Assembly (NCBI GenBank): GCA_009746045.1
Contig: RPFO01000015.1
Coordinates: forward strand, 3,165,836-3,227,835
DNA: 62,000 nucleotides
Reading direction: 5' to 3'
DNA from: Mesostigma viride
Lineage: Eukaryota > Streptophyta > Mesostigmatophyceae > Mesostigmatales > Mesostigmataceae
The notes beneath the pieces are model-generated. The model was not told where the DNA came from. It did no database searches and worked only from the letters and a program-made list of their open reading frames with translations. Shown here one piece after another: positions 32,901-42,600 of this stretch (the first letter of the stretch is position 1; each line of letters begins with the position of its first letter). The translations under genes and the position numbers were made by a program.

Positions 32901-33094
32901 CCTTCAAAGAACAGCTAGTAGAGGACATGGGGGGCCTCGGCCTCTCCGTGATTTGGAAGAAGATGATGGACAAGGCCAAGTGGGCCCAGGTCATAGAGGA
33001 CAACGAGCCCCCCCCAGTGGGGAAGCGCCCGCGTGTGCAATCCCACGGGAGGCACGCTAGACAGCTCCCCCTAGGGCAGCGTGCGGCTGCCTAG
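29976..33094 (+). CDS. LINE ORF2-type polyprotein: apurinic-like endonuclease and reverse transcriptase
   Basis: The frame is open from the insertion boundary to the stop at 33092-33094 (about 1,039 codons), without a genuine start because the 5' end is truncated. The EEP nuclease domain shows GVQEHR (catalytic Glu), GYAPHAG, LLDANA and ESDHR (Asp/His pair). A Pro/Ala-rich linker follows near 31270-31370. The RT domain then carries YKNKGSPADPGNYRGVCI, VDFIKAFDSVFW, GVWQGCVLSPYLF and the catalytic YADD at 32237-32248. The tail has LTYGAETWTL and RRLQLVGHLART, common to RTE/Jockey-like elements, and no RNase H domain. The protein would nick target DNA and copy its own RNA. Only the first few dozen EEP residues appear lost. 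Clade assignment is tentative. Confidence 0.85.
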
Positions 33095-33251
33095 ATAGAT
33101 GATGTAGTTAGAATGTTGCTAGATAGATGTAGTATGTAGCCAATGTAGATAGATTAGACCGGTAGGAATGTTTGCACCCATCCATCCATTCATCGGGGTT
33201 AATGCTCCGTGACTCCCCAACGGGAGCACGAGTCTAATTAATTAATTAATT
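29976..33251 (+). mobile_element. LINE 1: EEP endonuclease + reverse transcriptase, (TTAA)n tail, nearly full length
   Basis: The insert is flanked by the 11-bp duplication AACATGTCAAG (29965-29975 and 33252-33262). It is cut slightly into the endonuclease N-terminus, and ends in the repeat TTAATTAATTAATTAA after a 3' hairpin (TGCTCC...GGGAGCA, about 33203-33230). Its coding content is described in the separate CDS entry. A 5'-truncated insertion with a short tandem-repeat tail and target duplication is typical of target-primed reverse transcription. Confidence 0.9.
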
Positions 33252-34336
33252 AACATGTCAAGCCGTTGAATTCATTCCGACTTTTGCATTTTCACGGATC
33301 TGTCAAAAAAGGATCAATTATATACCCGACTTCTCCGTGAATTCTCATCGACCGGGTTTCGAAACAACCCACGAACGCCGTAGATGCAGATCCAACGGCG
33401 TAAACAACGTCACGACCGACGCGGCGCCAAATAGTCGCTTAGGTTCCTTTTCTGCGAGCCATTTTACAATGTCGCGCCGTACCCGAGCCCTTTTCTGAAC
33501 GTGAGATGCAAAATCCGCTTGCCAGACCGGGAACTCCGTCCAATACCGTCGTGCAGTACCACCAATTATGCACTACCATTCAAATCACAGATATCGCTGG
33601 AAGTAAACGGCTCTTATTTAATTTTGCCACTTAGAAACGTCTCCGCGACACTACCGCAACTTCAATACTTTCCGTCACCCTTGACACGTTGTCGTACAAT
33701 GCTACAAATTACCGCCAATAGAAACTTGCCTCCAAATATATATCTTGATTATCAATGCTCACTCCATGCGCTTGGCCACCCTCCCCTGCCGCATGGGCGG
33801 GTGTGGGCTCACCCGCGCCGCCCGCCTCGCCCCCGCCGCCTTCCTTGGCTCTGTTGCTCAGGCCTGGGCGGAGATCCGCCGGTTGGTCCCCACCGCCGTC
33901 AGCGCCATTCCCGACTTGGTCACCCCATCCCCCTTCCCCTTTGTGCAGGCTGTGCAGGATTCTTACCTCGGGATCCAGCAGGCTTGCGACCTCGTCCGCC
34001 CCGCTCAGGCCGTCCAGCGTCGCCTGCCCCGGGGCACGCCCGGCGTGTCCACTGTCGTCAGTCCTAGTGTCTTCCCTGCCTGCGTTCATGAAAAACAACA
34101 AAAGACCTACGCGGGTATACTACACTGTGCCGACTGGATGGGTCTGCATGCGAGCTTGAACGATCAGGGGAAGGCTTGGCTTCACTCCGTTTCCCTTGAG
34201 GGGAGCGTGGGGTCCGCATTCCTGCGCGCCCTCCCCATGAGCCCTTTGTTCACGCTGGTTCCGGCCCTTTACGCCATCGCTCTCCGCCACCAGCTCTTTG
34301 CCCCGCAACCTCTCATCACGGCGGGTGCGTCCTGCG

Positions 34337-35687
34337 CAGTGATGGGCCATACGCGATACGCGTCGTACGCGGCCCCAGGTGTATAATGTATAATACGCGG
34401 TGTATAATGTATTATACGCTGATCGTACGCTAACCGTTGAAAACCCCTTTTTTGGCATGATTTTGAGGGGTTTTCAACATTCTGAGCAACCAAGCATAGT
34501 CTGCTGGTGTTTTTCCATACCTTTTGCCTATACATGACATATATAGCATGACCTTTGGCATTGCCACCACTACCTAAATACAAGCTTAGTTTCTAACGGT
34601 CTAACTTGATAGTTTCTCTTCAAAATCGAGACAACATGCAACTAAGTATCAATACCAGTATCAATGCACAACTCACTGGAAAGGATAATAAATTTGTAGA
34701 ACTCAAGATATGCATGCACTATACATTGCCCCGAGGTGTCGATGCATGACATTGAAGGGCGTCGATGGCATTGAAAGGCGCAAATGAATGCCTCGCACAG
34801 CTCCTCGTCCAGCTGCTCTTTGCTGAGCCCATAAGGTGCGGGCAAACTACCGTCGGTGGATTGGCCCTTTGATGATCCGCTTGGCCCAGCCGCCCCAGCA
34901 GCGCGCCCCGAGGTGTTGCTGGCATGAGCGGACACCCAGTTAAAGGCGTCGGTTTCTACAACGTCTGCAAGCCTGTCTTTAAGTGCCGCCCGCACATCAG
35001 CCTGCTTCTTGGCGTCACTAGTCGCCTTCCTCTTCCTGGTATTGCTTTCCTTCTCCGCCTGCTCGACCAGCAGCCTGTAATGGAGTACTCCATCATCCAT
35101 GTAGTAGTTATTTGTCTGCTGCCGATTCTTGAGGATGCGCTCTTTGCTAATGTATGTCCAGACAGTTTCGGATGTGGCCTCTTCTTCATCGGGCCGCACA
35201 TCATCATCGTGTTCCATTGACTCACGTGTCAGCCATGCCTGGATGTCGATATGCTACGATCTAGGTGCCAGACGACCACGACGTTGCTGGCACACCTTAT
35301 CACCTTCTTGATCCAGATAAATAGGTGTACGTTTATTCCAAATATACTGTTGCTTATCACCTTCTTGATGATGAATCTTCAGCCTTCCCGCCTTCACCTT
35401 CCCGCCTTCACAAGTCACAATGAACGCGCTTTTAGCTTTAGTGCACTATACACTAGCTAGCTCATCACGCAATTATTTGTTCCTACTACAGGTCGGCGCG
35501 CCGCAGTCTAGGCAAGCAAATGCACCCACCTTGTAAGCCAAAAATATGCCAAAAATACGCGAAAATACGCAAAAATGCGCAAAAATACGCGTTGCGTATG
35601 AAAGTACCCCATTTTCGTACGCGCCGCTTGCGTATCGCGCATAATACGCTAAATACGGCGTATAATACGGCGTATGGCCCATCACTG
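34337..35687. mobile_element. hAT-like DNA element, 1,351 bp, 8-bp target duplication
   Basis: The element starts CAGTGATGGGCCATACGC and ends with the exact complement GCGTATGGCCCATCACTG. It is flanked by GTCCTGCG at 34329-34336 and 35688-35695. An 8-bp target duplication and termini starting CAGTG fit the hAT superfamily. Subterminal GTATAATACG-type words are repeated near both ends. Excision with one copy of the duplication restores the RLE-LINE frame, so the insertion is younger than that LINE. The single internal ORF is not a recognisable transposase. Confidence 0.88.
34642..35217 (-). CDS. Unknown 191-aa ORF inside the hAT-like element
   Basis: The ORF starts MEHDDDVRPDEEEATSETVW. It has an acidic start, then a Lys/Arg-rich helical stretch (KESNTRKRKATSDAKKQADV) and a Gly/Ser-rich linker (AAGAAGPSGSSKGQ). 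No BED zinc finger or RNase H/hAT dimerisation motif is seen. It could be a remnant of an accessory protein, the N-terminal part of a larger gene, or a captured fragment. Nothing but length, composition and position supports it. Confidence 0.35.
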   Translation of the reverse strand: MEHDDDVRPDEEEATSETVWTYISKERILKNRQQTNNYYMDDGVLHYRLLVEQAEKESNTRKRKATSDAKKQADVRAALKDRLADVVETDAFNWVSAHASNTSGRAAGAAGPSGSSKGQSTDGSLPAPYGLSKEQLDEELCEAFICAFQCHRRPSMSCIDTSGQCIVHAYLEFYKFIILSSELCIDTGIDT

Positions 35688-36557
35688 GTCCTGCGGCAGC
35701 TGCGGGCTTGCTCTGGATACTACGGGGACGCACTACATCGCGTGCATGGGTGGCCCGCAGAACCAGAACTGGTTCCTCTATCTCCATACCGCTCTCCTCC
35801 GGGTGGTGTGTGCCATGGTTAGGTCGGTCTTTCCCCACTCCACCATCAAGTGCGAGGACGCGGATGTGGCCGCCCTCTACTCACCCAACCACCGCCCCGA
35901 CATTACCGTGCTTGACTACGACGGGCAGGGTTGCCATCTGCTCATCGATGTCTCCGTGGCTCGGCCGCTTTCCGGTCGCCACATCCTCCGGGCGGCTGTG
36001 GATGCCGGCGCTGCTGCCGCTGTGGCTGAGCGCGACAAGTTTGCCTCCTACGGCAATGTGGGGCCCCACCGGGTCATCCCCTTTGTCCTTGAGGAGTTCG
36101 GGGCCATGGGCCCCAAGACAGCGGAGTTTTTCCACGAGTGCTGCCAGCGCCGTGAAGACCGCCTCGACCTCGAGGGTCAGACCGCCCCGTGGTCGGCCCG
36201 CACGTGGTCCTCGTATTGGCGGCAGCGCCTGTCACTCGCCCTCACTCGCACCGTGGCTGATGTGTTATTCCGCCGCACCCGGGCCGACTTTGTCGCGACC
36301 CATGCGGTCTAGATCCCTTCCAGGCCTGCATGGTGGGCCGGCAGCGCTGTTGCTGCGTGTAGTTTTGTGATGTATAGTTAGTTGTACCTTGTGCAGCTGG
36401 CGTGATCCTTGGATGTCTGTGTCAGATTACTATTAATTTCTTCAGGGTTATTCTCCCAGTTATCGGGTTTTTCCTTATGTTGCATGCCTATCTCACCTCC
36501 GTAATCTCTCATTCTCAATGAATATATATCTTGATTATCAATGAATATATATCTTGA

Positions 36558-37442
36558 CAGTTGGCTTCCCGACTGCGAGGACGACATGACGACACGGATC
36601 GGCATGGCGTGGGCGCACCTCCATGACCACCGCCGCTGGTGGAGCAACCCCGCCCTACCCCGGATCGTCAAGCGTGACCTCTTCAAGGTCGTCATTCTGA
36701 CGATCCCGTGACCTACGGCGCCGAGACGTGGACACTGATGCAGGAGCTGGAGCAACGACTCGACGGCGCCGTCACCAAGATGCTGCGCAAGGCCCTTAAC
36801 ATCCCCTTTGGTTTGCACATTAGTAATGAGGATTTGTACGCTGATTTGCCCCATGTTTCCCACATTATTAGGCACAGGCGCCTGGGCCTAGCCGGGCACC
36901 TGGCCCGCACAGATCAGGTAGATACATCAGATAGACTAGCTGGCACCAAGCCCGCCCAGCCTGGGCGATATGTCCTCACCTGCATGGCGTGCCCCCGGCC
37001 GCGCGCGGCAGGGCCGCCACCCGTGGACTTTTCGTGATAGACTCGGCATGGACATATGCTACACTAGACGTGACGGGCTCACCCCCGGGCAGCCTCCTGG
37101 TTTGTCTGTAATATGGAGGCAGATGGTGCGCAAGGATAGATGGCAGGTAGTGATGAAGGAGACCACCCCCAAGCCTGTGGGGGCTCCGCGTGTGACCAAG
37201 TATGGCATTCATAGCGATTCGGGCCGCGGTGCCCACACCCCTGTAACTAGGACCTAGTAGATAGCTTATACCATCCATTCCATCCCATGTTCCCCTCCCA
37301 CTGAGGACTTATGCTCACGTGACGCAGTCACGTGTCTATTAATTAATTAATTAATTAATCCATTCCATCCCATGTTCCCCTCCCACTGAGGACTTATGCT
37401 CACGTGACGCAGTCACGTGTCTATTAATTAATTAATTAATTA
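36558..37442 (+). mobile_element. LINE 3: strongly 5'-truncated LINE tail with duplicated 3' end
   Basis: The 11-bp duplication ATATATCTTGA flanks it (36547-36557 and 37443-37453). The sequence matches the C-terminal part of LINE 2 (40135-42425) almost base for base, including LTYGAETWTL-like and HRRLGLAGHLARTDQ segments. It has extra frame breaks (near 36710 and 37000), so it is a dead copy. The last 85 bp, with the perfect hairpin CACGTGAC-GCA-GTCACGTG and the (TTAA)n tail, occur twice in tandem at 37274-37358 and 37359-37443. Confidence 0.85.
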
Positions 37443-37704
37443 ATATATCTTGATAGAGGCACACCTCTTATTTAATTTCAAGGTACCTCTTATTTAGTCT
37501 CAGCCCCCGCAGTGCCCCCGCACTCTGAGAATTTGAGAATTGAGAACCAAAAGCCAGTTTTACACCAATTCATGATAGCGGCAGTAAAATCGTGGTTTGG
37601 GGGGTTGTTCAGACCGTGAAGGAGGCATCGGTAACATCGAATTCTAAACTGAGCGGGTGCTTTTTGCCTTATTTTTGGCCATTCCTCGGTAAGTAGTTGT
37701 TTAA

Positions 37705-39405
37705 CCCATGGTCCGCCGATGCTATGTTTTTGCATAGCAACCCGTGTCACGTAACTATACCGCGTAAATCCATGACCTCCGACGTAAGTGACGTAACGTA
37801 AATTGGTCCGACGGTCTGGGGCAGACCCAACGTGAATGAAAATGTCAAGGTCGGGCAGGTAACTGCGCCATAGCTCAGTAAATACCTCGTGCATTATAGA
37901 GGGTGTCACGTGACATTTGCTAACATTTGCTAACATTGGTACCGTTGCGCGCGCGCTGGGGATATGGCGCCTAGCGTCAGAAAATTGTGGGAAGGGCGAG
38001 TTATACGAGTGCCCGGCAGCGAGTTTTCCACCCCGGACATCTTCTACGCTGGCCTGGTCACGGATGTTGCTGCCCGGGGTGGCCGTGATGGGACCCGTTT
38101 TCAGCTGACCTTCGAGGACGATGGGTCTCACTACTGGTACAAGAAGTCGCAGTGCGAGAAATGGTGGCACGAGCAGGGCAGGAAGAATTTCGTAGAAGAA
38201 GGCGACGACGCAAAGAGCTGTGAATCTGAATCCGATCGTGACGAGGCTGCAGAGGAAGATTCGGAGTCAGGTAGCCAGGAAGAAGACGATGAGGAGCCTG
38301 ATAGTCCCGATGGCTGCAATGCCAAGCGCGTCAGGACTGCCGGACGTGGGCGAGGCAGGGGGCGTCCTGCTGCACCAGCGGGGCCGAGCCGCAGCAATGC
38401 CGACGACCAAGAAAGCGAGGCTGCCTGGGGCACCGACGATCTCGAGATGCCAGCTGAGGCAAGCGTCGAGAAGCGAGATGCTGCATCGTGGCAGGGCAGG
38501 AACCGCTCCTTTCTGTGGTTGTTCAACATGGCTGTCATCACGGCCTACAAGTACCAACAGCACGCCAGTGATAAAGATGATGCAATTCACAGCCAGAAAG
38601 AATTCAGGGCTGCACTAGTGAGGGGCATGGTCAAGGAGGCTAATAACAAGGATAGGGAGAACAAGCGACCACACAGTGACACCCAGCGCCCCCGCACTGG
38701 ATTACATGGCGGGTATTTCCCTGAGGCTGCAATGCATAGCCCAGGAAAGGCCAGCTTCAAATCAACATGTGCAGCCTGCAAGGAAAGAACCATCATTTCC
38801 TATTGGTGTGTGCAGTGCATGGTGCACTTGCACATCGAGGAAGGCTGCTGGCAGCACTGGCACAATGCCGAGGATGGCAAGTTTGCGCGTACTCTGGGTG
38901 ACTAGATAGTTTGTTTTATTGTTTATGATGTTTATTTCATGCTGGCCACATTTACAATGCATGGCAATGTGTGTAGCATGTCTACAAGGGATAGAGAGTT
39001 GGCATGACATTTTTCAGGTTTTGGGCTGTTCGTAGTCATGTGCCAATATGAGCGTGGTGCCATCTGTAAAATGCAGTTCTGAATGCACCCCCCCCATTGG
39101 GGGACCCTTGAACATTCTAATAAAATTATCCAACCATGGTTTTGGTGATTAGAACCCCCCCCCAGAAAAAAGGGGGGGATAAACTTTTTCTAACACGAAA
39201 AAGTTCGTCTTTTGTCCAACTTTGACTGAAGATAACATCCAGGGCACTGAATGGACTCATGATATTATTGCATATTCTGAAAGCCCTTGAAGTGTAGATA
39301 TTCCTGGCATCTTGGTTGAGGGGGTTTGGAGTTGTGGTCTAGGAGTTATGATTTTTTTCATTTTCAGGGGTCAAAAAACCAAAAAAAGTGCTGGCGGACC
39401 ATGGG
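37705..39405 (+). mobile_element. TTAA-flanked (piggyBac-like) element 3, 1,701 bp, with coding capacity
   Basis: TTAA lies at 37701-37704 and 39406-39409. The perfect 13-bp inverted repeats are CCCATGGTCCGCC (37705-37717) and GGCGGACCATGGG (39393-39405). It contains the plus-strand ORF 37964-38905, which ends in a piggyBac-type Cys/His domain, supporting the superfamily call independently of the ends. The 500 bp after the ORF hold G/C homopolymer runs and no gene. Confidence 0.88.
37964..38905 (+). CDS. piggyBac-derived protein lacking the catalytic core, 313 aa
   Basis: This single intact ORF starts MAPSVRKLWEGRVIRVPGSE. Residues ~8-70 look like a small beta-rich Tudor/SH3-type fold (GLVTDVAARGG...FQLTFEDDGSHYWYKKSQ; inference). 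Residues ~78-115 are acidic. An AT-hook-like GRGRGRGRP follows. Residues ~180-225 (FLWLFNMAVITAYKYQQHAS) resemble the last helical part of piggyBac transposases. Residues ~265-300 form CAACKERTIISYWCVQC...HLHIEEGCWQHWH, which matches the C-terminal Cys/His domain of that family, used for end binding. The DDD catalytic region expected between the linker and the WLFN segment is absent. The protein could therefore bind element ends without cutting. No frameshift is seen. Confidence 0.7.
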   Translation: MAPSVRKLWEGRVIRVPGSEFSTPDIFYAGLVTDVAARGGRDGTRFQLTFEDDGSHYWYKKSQCEKWWHEQGRKNFVEEGDDAKSCESESDRDEAAEEDSESGSQEEDDEEPDSPDGCNAKRVRTAGRGRGRGRPAAPAGPSRSNADDQESEAAWGTDDLEMPAEASVEKRDAASWQGRNRSFLWLFNMAVITAYKYQQHASDKDDAIHSQKEFRAALVRGMVKEANNKDRENKRPHSDTQRPRTGLHGGYFPEAAMHSPGKASFKSTCAACKERTIISYWCVQCMVHLHIEEGCWQHWHNAEDGKFARTLGD

Positions 39406-39409
39406 TTAA

Positions 39410-40122
39410 CCCGGCCTGCGCAGTGCATGTCTGACCTGTCCATGGAGGACTGCTGTTGCACTCCTGGGCGATGGTTTTACGATTGCAAGGTGCAGATTTG
39501 TCGCGAATGGTATCTGCTATCAGTAGTTTCGTTTATGAGCTCATCGTTCAAATTTTTGCGTTCTTTTTGGGCAGTTTCCGCCAGCTAGCTCGCCGTTGCT
39601 TGCCGTGGTGTTGTCGAATACCTGGCAGCTTTAGATTGTTTTCGTTGATGTCGTGGTCAGGGCCGCTTCAGTCGCAGCCTACATGTATAGCTTCTCGGGA
39701 AGGTTGAAGGCATTTTATAAAATGTGTGCTGGTGTAACGTGCCAAGCCTATCAGCCAGGCACGTTAGGAAAGATCGTCTCCTCCTAATTACGGGACTGTC
39801 GTCCCGGGGTTGATACCTGCCTGAGAGGGTTAGATATTCACTATGCTAACGGCTACTTGCTGTAATCACAGCGTGGGCCCAAGAGCATTATAATTTACCT
39901 TCTTGTATGCTTGCAAATGTGGTTGGACTCAATGTCATGCGTTGGAAATGGTTGAATTAATCAGAATAGGTTTACGTAGATCAGGTTGAACTTTCAACCA
40001 TAGGGCGGATCGACCTCTAACCATGTCCGTGGTAACCATCGTTACGTTACGCCATCAGATACACGTCTATCGATATATATTAAAAAATACAATTACTTAC
40101 AGCAGAGTAAAGGCACCCACGT
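39410..40122. other. Intergenic, nothing recognised
   Basis: Between the third TTAA element and LINE 2. Short ORFs at 39388-39707 have no motifs. No repeats or RNA genes are seen. Confidence 0.4.
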
Positions 40123-40134
40123 AAAAATAAACAA

Positions 40135-42425
40135 TTAATTAATTAATTAATAGACACGTGACTGCGTCACGTGAGCATAAGTCCTCAGTGGGAGGGGAAC
40201 ATGGGATGGAATGGATGGTATAAGCTATCTAGGTCCTAGTTACAGGGGTGTGGGCACCGCGGCCCGAATCGCTATGAATGCCATACTTGGTCACACGCGG
40301 AGCCCCCACAGGCTTGGGGGTGTTCTCCTTCTTCATCACTACCTGCCATCTATCCTTGCGCACCATCTGCCTCCATATTACAGACAAACCAGGAGGCTGC
40401 CCGGGGGTGAGCCCGTCACGTCTAGTGTAGCACATGTCCATGCCGAGTCTATCACGAAAAGTCCACGGGTGGCGGCCCTGCCGCGCGCGGCCGGGGGCAC
40501 GCCAGGTGAGGACATATCGCCCAGGCTGGGCGGGCTTGGTGCCAGCTAGTCTACCTGAGGTATCTACCTGATCTGTGCGGGCCAGGTGCCCGGCTAGGCC
40601 CAGGCGCCTGTGCCTAATAATGTGGGAAACATGGGGCAAATCAGCGTACAAATCCTCATTACTAATGTGCAAACCAAAGGGGATGTTAAGGGCCTTGCGC
40701 AGCATCTTGGTGACGGCGCCGTCGAGTCGTTGCTCCAGCTCCTGCGTCAGTGTCCAGGTCTCGGCGCCGTAGGTCAGGATCGTCAGAATGACGACCTTGA
40801 AGAGGTCACGCTTGACGATCCGGGGTAGGGCGGGGTTGCTCCACCAGCGGCGGTGGTCATGGAGGTGCGCCCACGCCATGCCGATCCGTGTCGTCATGTC
40901 GTCCTCGCAGTCGGGAAGCCAACTGCCGAGCAGCTTGAAGCGGCCTGAAGGAGGGTAGTTGACCTCGGCATCGTCTAAGAGGCGGAGTGTGGGTGGGGGC
41001 CCTGCCATGCCGAGGGCCAGGGCCTCCGTTTTGGGGCTGATTTCTAGACCAACCGCCCGAGCCTCGAGCGCCAGGCAGTCCAGCCAAAGTTGGGCAGACT
41101 CCGGCTTCTCGATGAGCGTGATGTCGTCGGCATAAATGAGGTCAGCTAGATAAGTCTGCTTGTTAGTTGGCCCCCCTTCCCCAAGCTCGTTCGTGATCGC
41201 TAGGCCAGGGGCACGGCCTGCAATGCTAGCAAAGCGAGCACGTGCCTGGCGCATAACATAATCCACTACAATAATAAACAGGTACGGCGACAGGACGCAA
41301 CCCTGCCAGACGCCGGTCTGCAGTGGGCATGGCGGGGTAATGCCGTGTTGAGTGCGCACCGAAGTGGTCGACCCCTCATACAGCGGGCGGATGACGGTAA
41401 TCAGGGGAGTGGGGACGCGAGCGCGAGCAAGTACAGCCCATAGAGCGTCCCAGATGACAGAATCAAAAGCCTTGATGAAGTCGACGAAGATCAGGATGGC
41501 GGGAAACTCACCAGGTTGCAGGAGAGCGATTTCCTCGAAAGGCGACGCGCGACGAAGATGGCCATGACGGTGTTGCGCCCAGGACGGAAGCCCATTTGAC
41601 TTTCCCCAAGGTGACAGTCGAGAGCAGAACGAAGGCGGTTGAGGATCATGCGCATGAACAACTTGAGTGCGGCGCTCTGGATGCAGACTCCTCTGTAGTT
41701 GGCGGGGTCGTCAGGGGAACCTTTGTTTTTGTACAGCATAATACGGTAGCTGTGCTGCCACTCAGGAATCGGCGGCGCGTCGGCAAGCAGGATCCGGTTG
41801 CAGACGTCAAGCAGGAACCCCGTGAGCGCCGTCAGCTCACCGGGGCTGGGAGCTGGTCAGGTCCAACGGCGGCATAGAAGCGGAGTTGCTTGGCGGCGGT
41901 GCTCAGCTCGAGCTCGGTGAACAGCGGGAGCTCGTTGGGGTCGGCCAGGGGTTCAGTCAGGGCTGGGTACGTGTAGTCCTGCATGCTCAGCGGCGGGCGG
42001 CGTGGGCGGCGCAGGGACGTCCGCAGGCGCTACTGCCAGGCGTGCGGCCGCCAGAGGGCCAAGCGGCGGAGGCGGCGGGGGGGCGCCGAGCAGCCGGGAC
42101 TGGGAGGAATACCACTGGTCGAGCTGCTGCGGCGGCCGTGAGCCAGAGAGCGTCCGCGGCGCCGGCTGCGCGCCGCCGGCGGGCCGTTGGGCGTGACGCA
42201 GGCGGGTCCAGGCGTACTTGCCGTGCTGGTCCTTGAGGTGGGCGAAGTACGCGCGGACATGAAGGTCCTCCTGCTCCTTGGTCGCCTGCCGGATGGCCGA
42301 GTGGTAATCGGCTTTGAGGCGGGCGTAGCGGGCGGGGTCGCTGTTGTCGCGCAGGGCTTGCCGGGCCTGGATGACGGCGGGGAGCCGGTGCAGGCTGGTG
42401 AAGCGGGGCGGGCGGCGGGGGGGCC
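40135..42425 (-). mobile_element. LINE 2: 5'-truncated LINE with RT, (TTAA)n tail, minus strand
   Basis: The 12-bp duplication AAAAATAAACAA flanks it (40123-40134 and 42426-42437). Reading leftward from 42425, the frame gives the pre-RT helical region (RFTSLHRLPAVIQARQALRD). It then gives RT motifs YKNKGSPDDPANYRGVCIQS, VDFIKAFDSVIW, GVWQGCVLSPYLF and the catalytic YADD at 41123-41134. The tail ends at 40229. Frame breaks near 41850-41960 and 41490-41500 inactivate it, and the EEP nuclease is missing. The 3' end carries the hairpin CACGTGACTGCGTCACGTG (minus-strand reading CACGTGAC-GCA-GTCACGTG) and TTAA repeats, as in LINE 3. It belongs to the same lineage as LINE 1, but to a clearly different subfamily. 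Confidence 0.88.
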
Positions 42426-42600
42426 AAAAATAAACAAAGCCAACGCTAACAAGAGATACCACGACAATACAACTATACAGCCGGCATGGGACACGCGATC
42501 CACACCGCGGAATGAAGTAAAACAGCCTAATAACCGTGCTGCGCCGAAAAGTCAGCTCGTGTGCGGCGGAGCAAGATGTCAGCCGTAGCTCGGGTAATCG

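Larger units (their letters stand above)
33758..36520 (+). mobile_element. 5'-truncated LINE tail with zinc knuckle and restriction-like endonuclease (RLE), split by a hAT-like element
   Basis: The insert is flanked by a perfect 23-bp duplication at 33735-33757 and 36521-36543. The coding frame begins in the post-RT region (LATLPCRMGGCGLTRAARLA). It continues to 34336, is interrupted by the element at 34337-35687, and resumes at 35696 in the same frame, ending at the TAG at 36310-36312. Across the junction it forms a zinc motif (CGSCGLALDTTGTHYIAC). A PD-(D/E)xK nuclease-like block follows (NHRPDITVLDYDG, HLLIDVSVARPL), as in R2/R4-like LINEs that cut with an RLE instead of EEP. The RT catalytic core is missing. 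A second, more decayed copy lies at 42601-43465. Confidence 0.8.
29796..37566. mobile_element. Terminal-inverted-repeat host element (~780 bp) blown up to 7.8 kb by nested insertions
   Basis: The outermost layer is split into 29807-29975, 33263-33757, about 36544-36557 and 37454-37555. Its left end (29812-29975) and right end (33675-33757 joined to 37454-37555) are inverted copies of each other over well more than 100 bp. Shared words include GAGGTACCTTGAAATTAAAT, CCTCTATCAAGATATAT and TTGGAGGC.AGTTTC.ATTGG. The direct repeat AGTTTTACACC at 29796-29806 and 37556-37566 is the candidate target duplication. Long inverted repeats with a 9-11-bp duplication resemble Mutator-like MITEs, but the class is uncertain. 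It has no coding capacity. Confidence 0.7.

Noticed and set aside
37490-38170. 226-residue minus-strand ORF crossing the left end of TTAA element 3
   Set aside because: It crosses the element boundary and overlaps the better supported plus-strand ORF; no recognisable motif.
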